From assembly GCA_022539475.1 (NCBI GenBank), contig VCMS01000056.1, positions 62,001 to 126,000 on the forward strand: 64,000 nt of DNA, read 5' to 3'. Origin of the DNA: Gracilaria domingensis. Lineage: Eukaryota; Rhodophyta; Florideophyceae; Gracilariales; Gracilariaceae. Below, piece after piece: positions 42,845-54,884 of the stretch. Each line of letters begins with the position of its first letter. Within the stretch, counting starts at the first letter, position 1. Position numbers and translations under genes: made by a program. Under the pieces are notes generated by a model. It was given only the letters and a program-made list of their open reading frames with translations. It had not been told where the DNA came from and searched no databases.

Positions 42845-42995
42845 GAGAGAGAGAGCGAGCGAGAGAGCGAGCGAGCGAGCGAGAGAGCGAGCGAGAGAGC
42901 GAGCGAGCGAGAGAGCGAGCGAGCGAGAGAGCGGAGCGAGCGAGCGAGAGAGCGAGCGAGCGAGAGAGCGAGCGAGCGAGAGAGAGAGCGAGGCG
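42845..42995 (+). repeat. (GCGA)/(GA) microsatellite between divergent genes
   Basis: About 150 bp of GAGAGAGCGAGCGAGC-type repeat placed immediately upstream of the phosphatase ATG, in the shared promoter region. GA repeats can bind GAGA-type factors; whether they do here is unknown. Confidence 0.9.
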
Positions 42996-43127
42996 GCGTG
43001 TGCGCTGCAGCTCGCGCGCGGCTCCCCGCGCCACGGCGCGCGCTTTCTGCGCGCCGACCTTCAAAACGCGCCGCCGCGTGTTTTCGCGCGCGCACGTGCG
43101 CGCCCGCGCCAGCGGCGCCTTTTTTGA

Positions 43128-44525
<1,398 letters not shown>

Positions 44526-45950
44526 CTGCCGCCGCTGTCGCGCGCCGCTTGCTTGCCGCGCGCGCCCTGCGTTTGCGCGCGCGGGTGCTGGCCGCGGCGC
44601 CGGCTGTGCTCGTGCGGCTGGCGTGTGCGGCCGCGCTCGCCGCGGCCGAGCTCGCCGCCACGCCGGTCGCGCGCGTGTGGCGGCGCGGTGCTCGCCGCGG
44701 CTGTGGCGGCCGCGTGCGCGAGCGGCGCTTCCACGCGCAATGGCGGCTGCGCGCGCGCGACACAGCCGCCGACGCGCCCGCGACATGTAAAACTGGCGCG
44801 CGATGCTGGCGCGGCTTGCTTTGCGCTGGCGCGGTCGTTGGGGTGGGTTGAGAGCGCCAGCAAGTGCCGCGCAAGCTCATTGTGTACCAGCTTGTATTCT
44901 TTGCAGTTTCTCGGTTGTGCTGCCACCGACACGCCCGCGAGATTGAAACCTGCGCATGACGTTTTGGGCATAAACAGGCCTGTGCTGGCGCATGTTACTT
45001 TTATTGTGTGCCTCGGCCGTCATGGTCGCATGAGATCACTTCCTGTGGCATGTGCCGCGCTAGCAAACGTCCAGCAACTTTTGCAAAACTGTTTTTGGGC
45101 GGCGGCAGTCGTCTGCTTTACACAACGGCAGGGTCTCCGCGTCTGTGTGAACAGGCGGAGAGCGTGATGGAGTGCGAAGAGAAGGAGTCACAATGGCAAT
45201 GGGCGCGACATGTGCGAGCGACTCACGCTGGTTTTGCGTGCGACTCGCAGCTTGGCCAAGAGAATGAGAGAGAGACAGAGCTGCAAGCGCTGTGTTGGGG
45301 CAATGCGGTGCGCTTCCTCTGGCACTCACGATTGCGGAGGCTGCGGCGCGCCTCAGGGGGTGTATACTCCGGACAGCGGGTTGAAAACTTTCGCATCGCA
45401 TGGAAAGGCTACGAGCAGGGATGCCGCACCGTCAATCAAGTGGATGCGCAACGGAGCGGAAAATTAGGACTGATTGCAGATAGTTGTTTGAAGGCGTTGG
45501 GAAATGAACAACACTTTTGAGCAAACGTTAAAAGTTATGCATCGCTCGGAGGAATCAACGCATTTCTTTGTTGATGTTGAAATGATTGTGAGGTGCAAAC
45601 GCCCTGAAACAAACCATGGAGTGCGCTAACATACTTGTGCAATGTGTCCAATGTGCGAATGGGCACGAAGGATGAACACCGTGAGATTGAAGGCAAGCTT
45701 GATGTTCATGTTGCGAGCGAATCGAGCACTCACACATGCGTTGCAGATTGCGCGCAGTCTGGAGCCGCGGTGCGCGGTTGTATCCCGTGTTTACTGAATT
45801 GACGAGAGCCGCCCTGCGACGACAAGGTATTGTGTGCGAACGTAGTTGGTCAACGAAACCTCATGTAAACGGAAAGATGGTGTGAAAGGTACCTTTGTAG
45901 CCCTCCTGCCTGCGTGCGAAGCGGTGGCACGAGGAGCACTTCTCTCTCAG

Positions 45951-46160
45951 CCGCGGTGCGTTTGCGCCGCGCTGCGCGCCGTCTCGCACGCGAGCGCTCA
46001 GCTGCGCGCGCCGCGCGCGGCGCGGCGGCTGTCGGCCGCGTGGCGCCGGCCTTGCCGCGTTGCGGCTGCGCTGCGCGCGCGCTGCCGTCGCGCTCGCGCC
46101 GCCACCGTCGCGCTCGCGCCGCTGCTGCGCCGCGCCGCGTGCTGCACTCAGCGCCAACTG
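45951..46160 (+). repeat. GC-rich segment duplicated at 48189
   Basis: Shares CACGCGAGCGCTCAG, GCCGCGCGCGGCGCGGCGGCTGT and following sequence with 48189-48360, same orientation. Confidence 0.7.
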
Positions 46161-47951
46161 CTCACGCAGAGCGGTCGCGTTTCCTCCCGGCCTCGCCGCG
46201 TGCCCCGAAATCGCGTCCACGCTTGCTTCGCACGCGTGGCGCCAGCACGCCGCGTCGCGTGTGGCACTCATTGCCACCTTCTTCGCCGGCTCGACGCCCG
46301 CTGTGCTCCGCCGCTTCGTGTCGCGGCCGCCATTGCAGCCACTCGTCCGGGCTGTGCGCAGCCGAGACTGCATCCGCAACATGCCGAGTCTTTTTGGGTA
46401 GGCTCTTGCAGCGCCAGTTTCGAGGGCGACTGCCAATGCTGGCTTCGTTTCTGCAGCTGCTGGCTACTAGTAACTGAGGTTTTGAGGTGTGCAATAGGAA
46501 ACGATGCCCGTTGCTCCCGCTGTAGTCTTGTCAACTGCTTTCTCGAACCCAACGCTTGGAGTAGAGCCCATGCCGTTGCGTTTCCATTCTGGCCTCTGCG
46601 CCCTTCTGGGAAGTCGCTCCTCTCACTTCTGCTGCCACATGCCGTTTCCAACACATTAGCTCTTCTCACGCCAAGTTCAAATCCGTTTGCATTTCCTTTC
46701 CTAACGCGCTACGTGGCTCATCTCTTACTTCTCTTCTTTCTCTCGCAAAAGCTGATTGTGTCATTGCTACGCTTTGTGGACATCCATTGGCGTTTTCGAC
46801 AATTCGAACAGGTGACCAAGTATATGTTCTTGACGCTCCTATACAAACTTCGGAGCTGTGAACAAAGGCTGGGTCGTCTTCAGTGAGCTCGATTTCCACG
46901 TCTGCAACCTCTTCTTCACCCTCATCACACATTAGCACGCCAAGACCATCCCCCTCTTTTTCATGATCTCCATCGACATCAGAAGCTGCCATCATGCTTG
47001 GATACATTTTGAGGTCTTTGGGTTGCAAAATCTTGGCCAACCGTGGCAATCCTTATTGCTCCGGCTCTGGAAGCTTTCGCTTCATTCGTAAATCGCGTTC
47101 GCTCTCTGAAAGAACACGCTTCGCGGATTGACTCATTTGAGCGACGTGGACAAGACCTTCTCTAGCACTTCGCTTTCGCCCAAAGGAAAAAAACCGTCCC
47201 GAGGTCGCACGTTGGTCACACGATGGTACATGCTCACGCTAAGACGAATATCGGAACTCGTGGCGTGAAGTGTGGGACTTCGACCATCATTATCAGCTTT
47301 ATGCCCTCTGTCGTTTCGACTGCTATTTTTTCTGCATGCGACTTGTCGTCTATCAAGCTTCAAAAGTATGGCTTCATTCTCGTGATAATAAGGAGCGAGC
47401 ACATTCGAAGTATGTATTCCTGATTCGAGGAATCAACCGATACTGTCTTCCTTAACGACAGCACTCCGGGTGGACCTGTCATCAAGTGATTGATGAGAAC
47501 GAGGTCTCTTTTCGAAACAGCAGGTTCTTGCCTCAAAATGCAATGAACTGAAAAAGTACGTGCATCGCTCCGCGTTTGTTTACCACGTTGCTTCCCCACC
47601 GCGGCTCGAAATGCATGAGTGATCGGTGCTTGTTTCGCTAGGCCAATGAGAAGTTCTGCCCTGGTTTTGTTTCTCACTCTGCTTTGTCTATCTCTAGTTC
47701 ATTGCAATTCCAGCCACCAGCGATAGGTGGCTAAGTTGATTCAGTCCTTGCATGCTCTACTTGGGCGTGCTCGTTCGAAGCTGGGAATCTCAGATTCCGT
47801 TGCGAAATGGTTTTTCGCACTCAGATGATGCCATAGCCTGGATGAGTCAGATTGAATACCGCGAAAGGGAAAAAGGAGAATGAAGATACAAAGGGTACCG
47901 TCGGGGTAGTCGCAGCGAGAGAGGAGATATTGAACCTCAGGATAGCAAGAG

Positions 47952-47958
47952 AAAAAAA
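47952..47958 (-). terminator. Pol III T-run terminator of 5S copy 1
   Basis: A run of T on the minus strand abuts the last 5S nucleotide. Confidence 0.8.
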
Positions 47959-48078
47959 ACATTCGGCACTGGGGATTCCAGACCGATCCCTCATGTCAGT
48001 ACTAGCCCAGCTCAAAGTGGCGTAGCTTCGCAGTTCGGGATGGGATGCGGCGCATGTCAACTTGATGTGGCCGAATGT
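47959..48078 (-). rRNA. 5S ribosomal RNA, copy 1
   Basis: Exactly 120 nt. Helix I pairs perfectly (ACATTCGGC with GCCGAATGT). Loop B/C shows CATCCCATCCCGAACTG, and the internal control region shows GAAGCTACGCC and GGGCTAGTACTGA, as in eukaryotic 5S RNA read from the minus strand. A T8 run follows the 3' end (plus 47952-47959), a Pol III terminator. It differs from copy 2 at about seven positions, one of them within box A (CTACGC rather than the commoner CTAAGC), so it may be a variant gene. Confidence 0.93.
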
Positions 48079-48943
48079 GATGAGACGGCAACTGCACGGC
48101 ACTATTAACTCTATGATATCAGTACGTTCTACATTCGTTCAGTCGAATATCTATGTGGAATAGCAGTGGTATAAAGAGGAGCCCCGCTACGTTTGCGTTA
48201 CGAGGCGCCCCGTCGTGCACGCGAGCGCTCAGGCGCGTAGGCCGCGCGCGGCGCGGCGGCTGTAGGCGTCCCTGGCCTTCCCGGGTTGTGGCTTCACTGC
48301 GAGGGCGTTACCGACGGGCTCGTGCCGCTACTGCGCCGTGTCGCGCGTTGGCTTGCGTACACATGATGTGGTGGAGCGGAACGGTTGAAATAGGCTCGAG
48401 TCGATGACAGATGAAGGAGAGAAGCAAGCGAGTTAATGTTCTGGCGACAGATTTATAATGCAGCTGTTTGTAACGATAAACACAAACTTCCCGCGTATGC
48501 TTCAGATTTGAACGTAGCCAGGCTTAATTGTCAAAGAAAGGCTTGGGGGCTGTTTGGGAACTTGCGAACTTAGTGTTTGATGTGAAAAGAATGTGCCTGG
48601 ACGGATTGCTGTCGACATTGGCTTCTCGAGCTTATCTTGTATCTTCGCAGTAGTGACTACTGACTCAGTACACAGCAGAGATGCTACTAGCATCTCTGCT
48701 GTGTGCCGGCTTTGGCTTTGATGACGAACCGCGTATGAGTGATCGGATACAGCACTGGTTTGTTCAAGGAAGTAACAGTTTACAAGAGCCAAATCACATG
48801 CGTTATCCAGTTGCGGAGGACACGCAACTCAAGGTAGCAGAGCATTGAAAGAGAAAGTCTCATCCGCTTGACAAAACAGACAACGAACAAGATCGTCCGA
48901 TTCATTCCTCCATTGACGTGGGGAGGGAACAATATCCACTTGC
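48079..48943. other. Intergenic, with duplicated GC segment and a hairpin
   Basis: Contains the second copy of the GC-rich segment (48189-48360) and a near-perfect hairpin at 48670-48704. No gene seen. Confidence 0.5.
48189..48360 (+). repeat. Decayed copy of the GC-rich segment at 45951
   Basis: Aligns with 45951-46160 in the same orientation but with many GC-to-AT changes and small gaps. It is an isolated GC-rich patch in moderate-GC DNA. Confidence 0.7.
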
Positions 48944-49762
48944 CTAAAGCTTCAGGGGCACAGAAGACCAGTCGATCTTCCCTTGGTAGTATGCGTCGTT
49001 CATATTTTCGAAGAACGACTGCAGTCGAGGAAGGCCACCAGCGTCCCGAACGCAATTGGGATATCCACCAGTAAGACCAGGAGCAATCTCCGGAATAGGA
49101 TCCAACAAGCGCTTCAGAGCGGCAAATATTCCGAAGTCCGCTGCCGTAGGTCCAGAAGTAGCAAACAGATACTTTTGCTTGTCATTCTCAAAGCAAGCCT
49201 CCAACTTCTTCAAAGAGGCAATCAGTCCTTTCTTCGCGGCCGCATCGCTTGCAATCGTCTTGGCTCCCAAAAGTGGAGCCACGCGACGACGAAGAGAAGA
49301 AGCAGCACCCTTGGCTGCTAAGCCCGGTAGAAATGGTAGTATTGTCACCAACGGCTTTGGCATTATGCGCCTCATGAACGGTTTTGTGACATTCTGAATG
49401 CCATAATCTGATATTCCTCCAAAGTAGTAGTAGTACATAGAGAGGTTGTCGTGAGAGAATTTCTCAAGTTCAGCAACGGAAGACCAATGCTTGGTTGCGC
49501 CAGCCGAAACGTCGGGATACAACTGACGGGGAGATTTGCCATGGTGGCGGTCCAGGAACTTCAAGATTTCTGCGCTGTCAACCACGACTTGGTCATTATA
49601 TTTCATGACCGGAACCAGATGCGGAGCTGGAACCTGCTTCTTCAGCTTGGATGGCTGAACCGATGTCAAGGTGTGCGGCAGGTCGAGATAACCCAGAGCG
49701 CACATAACTTTCGTGCAGAAGAGCGAGCCAGGCAAGACCAGGATGTTAATCTCAGGATTCAT
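48944..49762 (-). CDS. GST/thioredoxin-fold protein
   Basis: 272 residues from ATG 49762. The N-terminal thioredoxin-like half has PGSLFCTKVMCALGYLDL, with a single Cys at the CxxC position, then APHLVPVMKYND (cis-Pro region) and VVDSAEILKFLDRHH (the Glu-Ser type glutathione-contact motif of GST N-domains). The C-terminal helical half has SGPTAADFGIFAALKRLL, with the N-capping/hydrophobic staple pattern (TAADF) of GST C-domains. The arrangement resembles membrane-associated prostaglandin E synthase 2-like or soluble GST-like proteins; the substrate is unknown. No signal peptide is clear; LVTILPFLPGLAAKG may be a short hydrophobic helix. Intact. Confidence 0.85.
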   Translation of the reverse strand: MNPEINILVLPGSLFCTKVMCALGYLDLPHTLTSVQPSKLKKQVPAPHLVPVMKYNDQVVVDSAEILKFLDRHHGKSPRQLYPDVSAGATKHWSSVAELEKFSHDNLSMYYYYFGGISDYGIQNVTKPFMRRIMPKPLVTILPFLPGLAAKGAASSLRRRVAPLLGAKTIASDAAAKKGLIASLKKLEACFENDKQKYLFATSGPTAADFGIFAALKRLLDPIPEIAPGLTGGYPNCVRDAGGLPRLQSFFENMNDAYYQGKIDWSSVPLKL

Positions 49763-49837
49763 GATGATGTTGTTGTTGTAAAGAGATTGGTGTTGATGAG
49801 CAAAGAGAAGAGGCTGCAGACGGAGGCATGGCGTCTC

Positions 49838-49843
49838 TTATAT
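49838..49843 (-). promoter_or_regulatory. TATA box of the GST-fold gene
   Basis: Minus strand GAGATATAAGAGACG, about 76 bp before the ATG; well placed for a short leader. Confidence 0.5.
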
Positions 49844-51872
49844 CTCCACTGCGTATCGTAGTGGCACTCCGGTTCTAGCGCCCATAAGGTGCGAGATTGT
49901 CTTCGCCGCGGACAGAGGGTTTGTAGTTTCTACCGGCATCTTGCCCCTCTCTGCAGAGAAGCGAGGGGCTTGAACATATTCTAATGCCTGAGTGCTTCAA
50001 CTGAACGCCAGAGCAGTGGCTTGCGTGATATTGATCGTATGAGCTGATGATCCACTGAGCATTTTGCATGTGTTGTGGGGTTTCTGCGGGCAGCGCGAAC
50101 TGGGGTACGACGGTACAGGTACGGTATGAGGTTCATAGACCATGCTGCCCATGTGGCACGCAGCATTACTTCGTAGTTGAGATTGCTTCAAGCCCTCCTT
50201 TCGATGCATTGTGATTCAGATCAGATGGCAATGGGCCCTATCCCCTTTTTTGGATGATTGCCATTGGGACATTCTAGACGAGGTTTCAAGCTCCAGAACG
50301 TTCTAGAAGAAACTAACGGAAAAAGGGGTAGAGAGGGCCACTTCAAGGGGTAGACATGGAGAGAATCCGGCACTTGAGAGATGGATGTGACCCGGCGTTT
50401 TTAATGGTGCTCATCATTTCTCGCATACGCACAGCCGCTAACGCCACCACTTATCACCTCGCCTTCGCTGTAAACGGCGCCATTTTCGCTCAACGCGAGG
50501 CCACATTGGATACCGTTGGACGTAAAAGCCTCGCGCCAATCGTCAGACCATGATGGCAGAAATGCTGCTGAAGCAGATTATACCTTCCCGCTTTCATACC
50601 ATGCAACGCTCTTTCTGTGGATAAACGGTAGAGTGAGCGGTAGCCTTAGAAGGATACCATTGGTATACCTGTATACTACCTTCTACAAAGCTCAACAATA
50701 ATCGCATGCAGAATGAATGCGTTTTGCTTGTTCCGAAACACCGGCCGAGTGCGTTGCACACTTTGCAATTTGTTCTATGTCCTGCAATGAAATCGACCTC
50801 GACCACCAATTGGGTGGATATTGAAAGCATTCCGAGTGCGACGCGATACTTTCCTCACGGCGACAAAAATCATTGATCAAACGCATGCGAATCTTCCCCC
50901 TTCCCGCATCCCCGCAAATGGGAGCAGATCAAAGAGTAAACCACTGGTATAATAAAGGATATCGACAACCAGCACAAACAGTGAGACAGACGGAACGAAT
51001 CACTCTCGATACACCATGCGTCGGCCCTGTCACAGAGTTAGCGCAGTGACTTTCTCACCTTCAGGCTCTTTCTATGCCTGGCTCGATCCATGCACCCTCC
51101 AGATCAGAATCGAACAGAAGGTGCCCAAAGTTCGGCACAGAGAATACAGCACAGCCACCGTCTAGAAGAATAACAGTCGCAAAGCGCATCAGAGTGAGCA
51201 CACCCACAACCAGATTCCTTTGCCGTCCGGATCGCATCTGAAAGACTGCCACAAAGTACAACATAGCAAGTACACCAGATAGAGTACCTTAACTCTTCTT
51301 TATAATCAGCTGCGTCCAATAAAGACGCAGTGTTCAGCTTATGTCTTGAAGTAGAAGCAGTCTTCCTTTGCAAAGAAGGGCAAACACTTTGATGGTTTAT
51401 ACTTCATCATTTTGATCACAAGTTTTTCTCCTGTCTCTCCTCTCTAGCAATCTGGCAAGGACTGCAAAAAATGACTTTGTTCTGCATCAAATCTCTGTAT
51501 GAAGTGATAGTTCATGCTAGACCAAAACGCAACATTTTGCGCTTGAAATATGGATGCAGGCGAAGATAAATATGTTTCCCAGGTGATGCAATGATCCCTG
51601 TCCCCAACAGATATCAACCGGTTGCCATATATGTGCCGTAGTCTAAAGCATTGTATGCGGTGGGGTTGCTTTCTCTGGACAGGAAAATCAAAGCAAGACA
51701 CAGAGAGACAGCGAGCATGAAAAAAAAAACATTCGGCGAGGTGCATAAACAACAGCAGTACTCGAACGCGTTTGTTAAGTGTTTAAGGATTTGCCTAAGC
51801 CCCTAGAAGAAGAAAGAAACCATTTTATCCCATTCCGAAACTACCATCATGGTATTGATGATCAACGCTTCA
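49844..51872. other. Intergenic region
   Basis: Short frames without recognisable domains. A heat-shock-element-like motif lies at 50295-50309. The string ACATTCGGC beside a run of A at 51720-51737 matches the 3' end and terminator of the 5S genes on the minus strand, but no other 5S sequence follows. Confidence 0.45.
50295..50309. promoter_or_regulatory. Heat-shock-element-like site
   Basis: AGAACGTTCTAGAAG contains three alternating nGAAn/nTTCn units. No nearby gene is clearly its target; the nearest start is the GST-fold gene, about 530 bp away. Confidence 0.3.
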
Positions 51873-52109
51873 TTATTCTCCACCGAAGTCGCCGAAATCA
51901 AAGCCGCCGAAGTCAAATCCTCCAGCCTCCTCGAAACCTCCAACCTCCTCTAAACCTCCAGCCTCTTCAAAGCCTCCCCCTTCCCCCTCTTCGTTTTCTC
52001 CGAACTCTTCAAAGAAGTTACTGAAGCCAGAGAACAATTTAGGCTTCTTCTTCTTCTGCGACTGATGTTTCAAGTAGGCATTTGCACTCTTGCTCAGGCA
52101 GCCTCCCAT
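51873..52109 (-). CDS. Small lipid-anchored-looking protein, MGGCLSK family, copy 1
   Basis: 78 residues from ATG 52109. MGGCLSKSANAY carries a Gly2 followed by Cys4, the pattern of dual N-myristoylation and palmitoylation, so anchoring to a membrane is inferred. Next come a basic patch (KHQSQKKKKPK), the conserved LFSGFSNFFEEF, and a C-terminus of Gly/Glu/Phe repeats (GGFEEAGG, GGFDFGG). Copy 2 lies at 56758-57015 in the same orientation. Conservation between the two stops at the tail, which differs in composition. No known family recognised; a small membrane-signalling or structural role is possible but unproved. Confidence 0.7.
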   Translation of the reverse strand: MGGCLSKSANAYLKHQSQKKKKPKLFSGFSNFFEEFGENEEGEGGGFEEAGGLEEVGGFEEAGGFDFGGFDFGDFGGE

Positions 52110-53385
52110 CTCCGCGAAGGTGTGATGCTCCGAATCCGAAACAACGGGGACATGAAGGAATTGGTATCTATGCGTTTAACTAAATGGTCCAACATGTGAT
52201 ATATGGCTTCAAGTACACACTGAGTTCAAACGAGGCAAAGATTGCCCCGCTCTGTTCTAATGAATTCTTGTACCAAGGTATGGAGAGAATGGCTTGGCGA
52301 GTGGTCACAGCTATGCTGTGTCTTTTTCAAGGGCCATGCATCGAAATGCAACTTGCAGAAGAGAGAGAGATAAGAGAAAGAGAAAACCTCATCCATCAAT
52401 TCATCAAAGAACAAACCGCCTGATGGGCCACAACTGAAAGTCTTCAGAAAGCTGTGCGTTCAGCTAGACGCAAGGCCTCAGGTCGGGCGAAGCAAAGCAT
52501 ATTTCTTTAAGGGCAGATTATATCATCTTTCTTTTCTCAGGGATTGCTGACCTCGGGGCCCTATTGCCAGTATGTTGGAATATAAAACTCTTGTCCATGA
52601 TGAAGGAGCGATTACAATGCCGTGGCCGTCTAAGTTTCTGGCCTTCTTTAGAAGGGAGGGGTACTTTTCCAAAAGTTATCATCTGACGATAGCCTTGGAT
52701 AGAAATGATTAAGCAGTGACCGTCAAAGTTTTTGGCCTTTATTACGGGAGAGAGCCACATGCAATAGGGATAGCTCTACCGCTACTTCGAAATAAGGGGT
52801 AGAGGACTATACTAAAGAAGAAAGAAGAACAACTGCAGCCTAAATGCTGCTTTGAAATTTGGGCAGCCGAGCACATATGACAGAGAGAGAGAGGGAAGGA
52901 GCGCAACAGGAGTTTCGAGAAGAAACGAATATGTCTATTGCAATTGATTTGGTCAGAAATGTACCATCGGTACCAAGGGCAACAAAAAGGAAGGCTCTCT
53001 CTCTCTATCATTTACGGGTACAACGCATAAAAAACTATGTGTTGCAGAGTGTTTCTGTTGAAAGAAACGCTCTCGCACTAGGTAGACTAGCACTCTTTAT
53101 GGCCGTTTTCGGATGCCGACATGTGCGAGGTGCATAAACACCTTTCTGGGTGTAAGTGCTGTTCCCAAAAACTCTCGCTGAATAGAGCAGTAGGTGGTTG
53201 CAATGACGTAGTACTTGTAAGGACGAAGAAGAGAAGAAAGACATCCTGTCTCTTTGTAAGCAATATCGCGCAGCGCAAACTTTCCCAGCACATTGGGTGA
53301 GAGATCATCTCACCCTATAGAACCTTCTTCGTCTCATGACATCAGCGGAGTTTGAAGAAGCAATTTTATGTACTGCGGTCTTGAT
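52110..53385. other. Intergenic region
   Basis: No supported gene. The phrase GCGAGGTGCATAAACA at 53125 also occurs at 51735, significance unknown. Confidence 0.45.
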
Positions 53386-53934
53386 TTACACAATAAATTG
53401 GTAGTTGTCCCCGAGATAATTCGGAGTGTTCTCTTCCTTGAACCATCGGTAACCACTATTCGCGGCGAACACAAAAACCACTAGAGAAACCACGACGTAT
53501 TGTTGGAAAACGAAACCGTGTGGAGGACTGCCGTACTTCCCATACAGAGAAGCTATCTTTTCCGGGGACTTAACCGGTACATAGCCACCATTCGTAAACT
53601 CTACTAAGCCAAGGTACTGCACGACAAGAACAGAATCACTCAATCCACTTGATATTCCAAATAGAATCCAGCTACAAAGCAAAACTAGATATATCGGGAT
53701 GTCTAGAAAAGATGTCGCCAACAATCTTGCAAGCAATCTTCCACTCTGAGACCAGAACAATATTACTATAAATAAAACAACGGAGCTGAGAAATGTAAGT
53801 GCGTTTGCGTTCTCAACCACCCATGCTTGAACTTGTTTATTGCTCGCCGTTATTCTTGCAAAAACGGGATCGAAAGCGAACGAAAGAAAAATAGTGATCC
53901 ACAGAAAGAATTCAGCTTTCGTATCCATTTCCAT
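53386..53934 (-). CDS. Four-helix membrane protein, uncharacterised
   Basis: 182 residues from ATG 53934 (MEMDTKAEFFLWITIFLSFAF). Hydrophobic helices near residues 8-26, 45-64 (ALTFLSSVVLFIVILFW), 78-98 (IPIYLVLLCSWILFGISSG) and 142-160 (FQQYVVVSLVVFVFAANSG), with a short polar C-terminus (RWFKEENTPNYLG). The first helix with VFA could act as a signal peptide. No family recognised. Frame length and hydrophobic periodicity support a real gene. Confidence 0.6.
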   Translation of the reverse strand: MEMDTKAEFFLWITIFLSFAFDPVFARITASNKQVQAWVVENANALTFLSSVVLFIVILFWSQSGRLLARLLATSFLDIPIYLVLLCSWILFGISSGLSDSVLVVQYLGLVEFTNGGYVPVKSPEKIASLYGKYGSPPHGFVFQQYVVVSLVVFVFAANSGYRWFKEENTPNYLGDNYQFIV

Positions 53935-54764
53935 TCCTTGAAAAAAACGTCAACTTGTTCCTTCCCGGACTTGTTTACAGATAATTTCTCTCTCTCTAGT
54001 CTTCTGTTTTCTTCGAAACCTTTAACTTAAATGAAACAAAAACTCGCGCCTACCCTGCCTTTGAAAAGTTTCGAAAAGGAACGCCAACCGAACAACTATT
54101 GAATTCATTGATGTCTTTGCAGCAAGTCTGAATGGCCTTATCAACAGCACTGAATTTTGCACATATCTCCGACGCAGCCCGACACACTGCATTTATGGCC
54201 CTTATATCCGATGCATGTCTTCGTATTCTTCTCTTGATATGATGTCCTGAGTAGAGTGGGGCAGGCTACAAACTTCCTCACAAATACAGACGAAGTACTT
54301 GTGAATGTCTTAGGCAATATCTTCCTTGTTTCCAAGCTTTGCAATCGTACGCATTTATGTTATACTAGCTTATTGTAGCTTGAAATAGATGTCACGTTCT
54401 AGGAATGGATCATTGTACAATCCGTTATCATCACATTGACTTTTTTAAGTTGACGCCGCTCTTGCAAGATGATCACCTATGCTGTTTTTTCTTTTCATAC
54501 ATGCAGTTGTCTGGAACTCATCAACTACGTCTTTTTTCTCTTTTTAACATTAACCACCGGTGTTGGGATGTTGCCGTATAACCTTTCCTCCATCTGGGTT
54601 GAAACCAAGGACCAGTTCATTCGCGAGCAATGCTTAATGTTATTACGCGGTTGTGTTTGATGTGCAAGGTTGAAACTTCAAACTTCAACAGCTAAAAGGT
54701 CGAGCTTCCTTTCTGCTGCGAATTGGAATCTACCAACAATATATATGTTGCGAAAGAAAACAAA
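53935..54764. other. Intergenic region
   Basis: No gene or repeat recognised. Confidence 0.5.
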
Positions 54765-54884
54765 ACATTCGGCACAGGGGATTCCAGACCGATCGCTCAT
54801 GTCAGTACTAGCCCTGCTCAAAGTGGCTTAGCTTCGCAGTTCGGGATGGGATGCGGCGCATGTCAGCTTGATATGGCCGAATAT
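54765..54884 (-). rRNA. 5S ribosomal RNA, copy 2
   Basis: 120 nt on the minus strand, helix I ATATTCGGC with GCCGAATGT (one G-U pair). It shares the CATCCCATCCCGAACTG core with copy 1 and has the canonical box A sequence GAAGCTAAGCC. T-rich sequence follows the 3' end (TTTTGTTTTC). About 6.8 kb from copy 1 and in the same orientation, so 5S genes are dispersed here rather than in a tight tandem array. Confidence 0.93.

Larger units (their letters stand above)
44526..47958. other. Region without supported genes
   Basis: 44526-45060 and 45900-46420 are GC-rich with artefact frames. 46666-47130 on the minus strand has an acidic coding-like stretch (MYPSMMAASDVDGDHEKEGD, EEEVADVEIELTEDDPAF) preceded in another frame by KRVLSERERDLRMKRKLPEP. 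It may be part of a decayed or spliced gene that I do not recognise. Nothing else stands out. Confidence 0.4.

Noticed and set aside
45846-46886. 346-codon plus-strand frame
   Set aside because: The first half follows GC-rich composition and overlaps a duplicated non-coding segment; no domain, and opposite-strand frames are equally long.
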